DNA of 64,000 bases from JAAXKN01 sp036261625 (lineage in GTDB: Bacteria; Bacteroidota; Ignavibacteria; Ignavibacteriales; SURF-24), in assembly GCA_036261625.1 (NCBI GenBank), contig DATAKL010000063.1:1-64000 (forward strand), read 5' to 3'. Positions 61,711 through 64,000 of the stretch are shown piece after piece. The translations under genes were made by a program, and so were the position numbers. Positions within the stretch are counted from its first letter, which is position 1. Each line of letters starts with the position of its first letter. The notes under the pieces are model-generated. The model did not search any database. It saw only the letters and a program-made list of their open reading frames with translations, and was not told where the DNA came from.

Positions 61711-61740
61711 TTGTCTTTAAATTCATTTTTGTATATTTTG
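61711..61740 (+). promoter_or_regulatory. Candidate promoter of the efflux operon
   Basis: TTG (61711) and TATATTTTG (61732-61740) spaced about 18 bases resemble the Bacteroidota-type promoter TTTG / TAnnTTTG. It is 22 bases upstream of the ATG at 61763. Confidence 0.4.
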
Positions 61741-61762
61741 GCGCTAAACAAATAAAGTTTTG

Positions 61763-62104
61763 ATGAAAGAAAGCAGAAAACACATAATTGCTGTTATTGT
61801 GTTAATGGGCCTTATTTTTAATTTTGCCCATTCAGAGCTGGGGTTTTTAACTCCTGCAGGGGACACGTCTCACAACACGCATGACTTCTGCCTTCTAATA
61901 AAGAATACCAATTCCCCAAGCCATAATTCTACCGGTTTATTTATTCAAAAAGTTTCGCAGCCTTTTCCCATAATGGTCTGCATTATGCCTGAGAGTTTTC
62001 AGATTTCAGGTTTACAGCTAAGGCGGTTTTCGGAAATACCGTTTTTTAAATTCGGTAGAACTGAAACTCCTCTTTTCATCATTAATCGGGCACTTCTGAT
62101 TTAG
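61763..62104 (+). CDS. Small exported His/Cys-containing protein leading an efflux operon
   Basis: Protein of 113 residues; signal-like N-terminus (KHIIAVIVLMGLIFNFAHS). The mature part contains HNTHDFC and PSHNS early, then VCIMPE, suggesting metal ligands. I recognise no domain. It starts the plus-strand series with the TolC-like protein (gap 94 bp) and the RND adaptor, the position held by small accessory or metal-chaperone proteins in many heavy-metal efflux operons. A TTG just upstream is a poorer start. The role as metal handling is inference. Confidence 0.6.
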   Translation: MKESRKHIIAVIVLMGLIFNFAHSELGFLTPAGDTSHNTHDFCLLIKNTNSPSHNSTGLFIQKVSQPFPIMVCIMPESFQISGLQLRRFSEIPFFKFGRTETPLFIINRALLI

Positions 62105-62198
62105 ACTTCACAGTCACCCTTTTTCATTTCGTTTTATCCGGGGAACCGGGATAAAACTGTCCAAACATCATCTACAAACAAATTTCAAGGAAATCGTA

Positions 62199-63458
62199 AT
62201 GTTTATACGGCATTTCATGCTCATATCCATGCTTATGTTTTCGGCAGGGTATGCGCAGCAGCAGCAGCCTGCTGCCTCAAAATCCCTTTCAATGGAAGAG
62301 GCAATCAGTACTGCTCTTAATATTAATCCCGAAATCAAGGCCTCAAAAGAGAAGATCAACTCTGCCAGCGGAAGGCTCTGGAGCGGGATATCACTTCCCT
62401 CGCCCGAGATTTCATTAGATTATGAATACATTCCTTCAGGACAGCCTTTGACCAGTTTCAGCGAAAGGACATTCAGCATTACTCAGCCGGTTGAATTCCC
62501 GACTAATTATTTCTTAAGACGGGCTAAATTTACTGATGAGCGCATGATAGCCGAAACTGAATTAAATCAGACAGAACTCTCTGTAGTTTCAAAAGTAAAA
62601 GAGGCCTACTATGAGGCTCTTTCAAAACAGGAGGAGCTGAAGCTGGCAAAAGAGAATCTTGCAATAGCTGAGGACTTCCGGAAAAAAGCCGAGATCAGGT
62701 TCAATACAGGCGAAGCCACTCACCTGGAACGCCTGACGGCAAAGGTTCAGTATTCAGAGGCTCTGAATAACCTTAACATCCGGCAAAATGAGCTTAAGTC
62801 GCTTCTTGCAGAACTTAATTATGCAATGGGCTTTGGCCAGGACAGCCAGCCTGAAAGCTACTTTCTTTCAGACAGCCTGAGTTTTGACGGCGCTGATTAT
62901 TCTCTGGATAAACTCTTTGAAGCTGCTTCCCGGAGCAACTCTCAGCTCAAAATCTCCGAGCTGAGGCTCAATGCATCCTCGGTCGAAAGAACGCTTGCAT
63001 GGACAAGCCTTCTGCCTTCATTTAGTCTTTCTTACTTTAATCAGTCCCGAGACGGCATAAGCGGGTTTTACGGGGCTTCTCTTGGAGTTACAGTTCCCTT
63101 GTGGTTCATGTTCGACCAGAAAGGAAAGATTCAGGAGGCCGAAGCAAACAAGTCCATTGCAGAAAGTGAGCTTAGAAGCGCCAAAAACGAGTTCTATCTT
63201 AAGGTTAATAATGCATTTAACGCCTATCAGATAGCCGATAAGCAGGTAAGGCTTTATCAGAGCGATATTCTGCCTGAGGCCGAGGAAGTCTACCGTGCGG
63301 CATCAAGAAGCTATGAAGCAGGAGAAATTACATACGTTGAATTTCTTCAGGCAAAGCAGACGGTTATTAGCTCCAGGAGCAATTATATAAACTCGCTTCT
63401 TTCATACAACCAGGCAGTTATTTCCCTGGAAGAAGCAGTCGGTAAAAGATTAAAATAA
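62199..63458 (+). CDS. TolC/CzcC-family outer-membrane efflux protein
   Basis: Protein of 419 residues with signal peptide ending SAGYAQ, then two outer-membrane-efflux repeats (about 35-200 and 220-410) of long helices and beta hairpins: LSMEEAISTALNINPEIKAS, SLPSPEISLDYEYIP, RFNTGEATHLERLTAKVQY, PEAEEVYRAASRSYEAGEITYVEFLQAKQTV. This is the channel of a tripartite RND pump; length and the short linker suit the CzcC/CusC branch, suggesting metal or small-cation efflux. AAGGAA precedes the ATG. The adaptor gene starts 32 bp after its stop. Confidence 0.92.
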   Translation: MFIRHFMLISMLMFSAGYAQQQQPAASKSLSMEEAISTALNINPEIKASKEKINSASGRLWSGISLPSPEISLDYEYIPSGQPLTSFSERTFSITQPVEFPTNYFLRRAKFTDERMIAETELNQTELSVVSKVKEAYYEALSKQEELKLAKENLAIAEDFRKKAEIRFNTGEATHLERLTAKVQYSEALNNLNIRQNELKSLLAELNYAMGFGQDSQPESYFLSDSLSFDGADYSLDKLFEAASRSNSQLKISELRLNASSVERTLAWTSLLPSFSLSYFNQSRDGISGFYGASLGVTVPLWFMFDQKGKIQEAEANKSIAESELRSAKNEFYLKVNNAFNAYQIADKQVRLYQSDILPEAEEVYRAASRSYEAGEITYVEFLQAKQTVISSRSNYINSLLSYNQAVISLEEAVGKRLK

Positions 63459-63490
63459 GTCACACTTCAAAATAAAGGAATATTAAAATC

Positions 63491-64000
63491 ATGACGGAAA
63501 TTAAAAAAATAAGCATATGCCTCATATTTTCAGCAGTACTTATCTTCTCCGGGTGCAATAAGGGGAGCAGTTCCACAGAAGAAAAGCCTAAGGATGAGGC
63601 ACGCACAGAAGAAGTTAAATTAAATGAAAAGCAGATAAAGGAAATCGGCCTTGAAACTGAAAAGGTAACTTTCAAACCCTTTACGGGTTATCTGAAAGTC
63701 CCGGCCAAAGTAATTACAAATCAGGATCAGGAAGCTCAGGTGGGTTCACTTGTGCAGGGACGGGTTAAGAGAGTATTTGTAAAGGTGGGCGATTTTGTAA
63801 AAGCCGGGCAGGAGCTTATGGATGTTGAGGGCCTGGAAATAGGCGAAATCAAAGCCGCATACATTACGGCGAAATCCAGCCTGAATTTTCAGAAGGCAAA
63901 TTACGATAGGCAAAAGGTCCTCTCTGAGCAGAAAGTAGGTTCACAGAAGGCGCTGCTCGAGGCTCAGAGTGAATACGAGAAAGCCCGTGCAGAATTTGAT
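63491..64000 (+). CDS. RND efflux periplasmic adaptor, lipoprotein, cut by window end
   Basis: At least 170 residues; the 3' end runs off the window. A lipoprotein signal (MTEIKKISICLIFSAVLIFS then GC, lipobox Cys 22) is followed by a membrane-fusion-protein start: LKVPAKVITNQDQEAQVGSL and QGRVKRVFVKVGDFVKAGQEL, the lipoyl-like barrel-sandwich half, then a helical hairpin from about residue 118. Matches HlyD/CzcB adaptors. The inner-membrane pump would follow beyond the window. The ATG is preceded by AAAGGAAT. Confidence 0.88.
   Translation, partial: MTEIKKISICLIFSAVLIFSGCNKGSSSTEEKPKDEARTEEVKLNEKQIKEIGLETEKVTFKPFTGYLKVPAKVITNQDQEAQVGSLVQGRVKRVFVKVGDFVKAGQELMDVEGLEIGEIKAAYITAKSSLNFQKANYDRQKVLSEQKVGSQKALLEAQSEYEKARAEFD

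Noticed and set aside
1..64000. tRNA or rRNA genes
   Set aside because: I looked in every intergenic gap for cloverleaf-like arms, GTTCRA/TTCGA T-loops and CCA ends; the only TTCGAC matches are in the heptad arrays.

Overview
The window most resembles a chromosomal segment of a member of the Ignavibacteriota or a related Bacteroidota/Chlorobi-group lineage. The best evidence is the C-terminal motif QNYPNPFNP followed by a short beta-rich tail on three large secreted proteins (8858-11596, 18989-24130, 31945-33879). This is the type IX secretion sorting tail typical of that group. Many hydrolases and porins have signal peptides ending in AQ or SQ, there are large soluble PAS-rich histidine kinases, and many families are ones common in Bacteroidota (DUF6544, DUF4139, DinB, DUF3147). 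I found no tRNA, rRNA, CRISPR array, phage gene or transposase.

Layout. 1-7.1 kb: minus-strand sensory block (LytTR response regulator, multi-PAS histidine kinase, chemotaxis receptor) plus a porin-like protein. 7.4-11.6 kb: two small membrane proteins, a MazG-like pyrophosphohydrolase and a large secreted deacetylase-like protein. 11.9-17.3 kb: minus-strand Ser/Thr signalling set (SUMF1-fold protein, PASTA kinase, PP2C phosphatase, FHA membrane protein). Divergent from it at 17.7-24.1 kb are three exported proteins, the last a 1713-residue repeat protein. 24.2-31.1 kb: membrane and metabolic genes (DUF6544, metallo-beta-lactamase fold, spermidine-synthase-like, SLC13-type transporter). 31.5-40.2 kb: assorted single genes, including a probable FMN TIM-barrel oxidoreductase with a cysteine-rich C-terminus that I could not assign to a described family. 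40.6-42.8 kb: quinol-type nitric oxide reductase with a perfect CRP/FNR (DNR-type) box upstream. 43.4-47.7 kb: four-gene minus-strand operon with three tandem paralogues, two of which carry a degraded staphylococcal-nuclease-like domain. 47.8-52.7 kb: amino-acid permease, BrnT/BrnA toxin-antitoxin pair and a proton-pumping pyrophosphatase. 53.0-58.1 kb: second signalling block (REC-PAS protein, CRP/FNR regulator, histidine kinase, HDOD protein, small FlgZ/DUF3391-like protein). 58.3-61.5 kb: dienelactone hydrolase, DUF554 and PQQ-type sugar dehydrogenase. 61.7-64 kb: start of an RND metal/drug efflux operon, cut by the window end.

How the genes work together. The kinase, phosphatase and FHA genes form one reversible phosphorylation module facing the exported proteins across a shared control region. 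The nitric oxide reductase probably answers to a DNR/NnrR-like regulator; the CRP/FNR protein at 53960 has a matching E..SR recognition helix and is a candidate. BrnT/BrnA is an autoregulated pair with a palindrome over its promoter.

The most unusual content is non-coding. Three families of palindromic dispersed repeats and a class of degenerate 7-bp tandem arrays sit almost exclusively between genes. R1 (about 310-355 bp) is a pair of nested inverted repeats. R2 (about 140-200 bp) has stems that vary by compensatory base changes. R3 is a GC-rich hairpin of about 50-70 bp. Several heptad arrays start inside a stop codon, and one fills the gap between the phosphatase and kinase genes.
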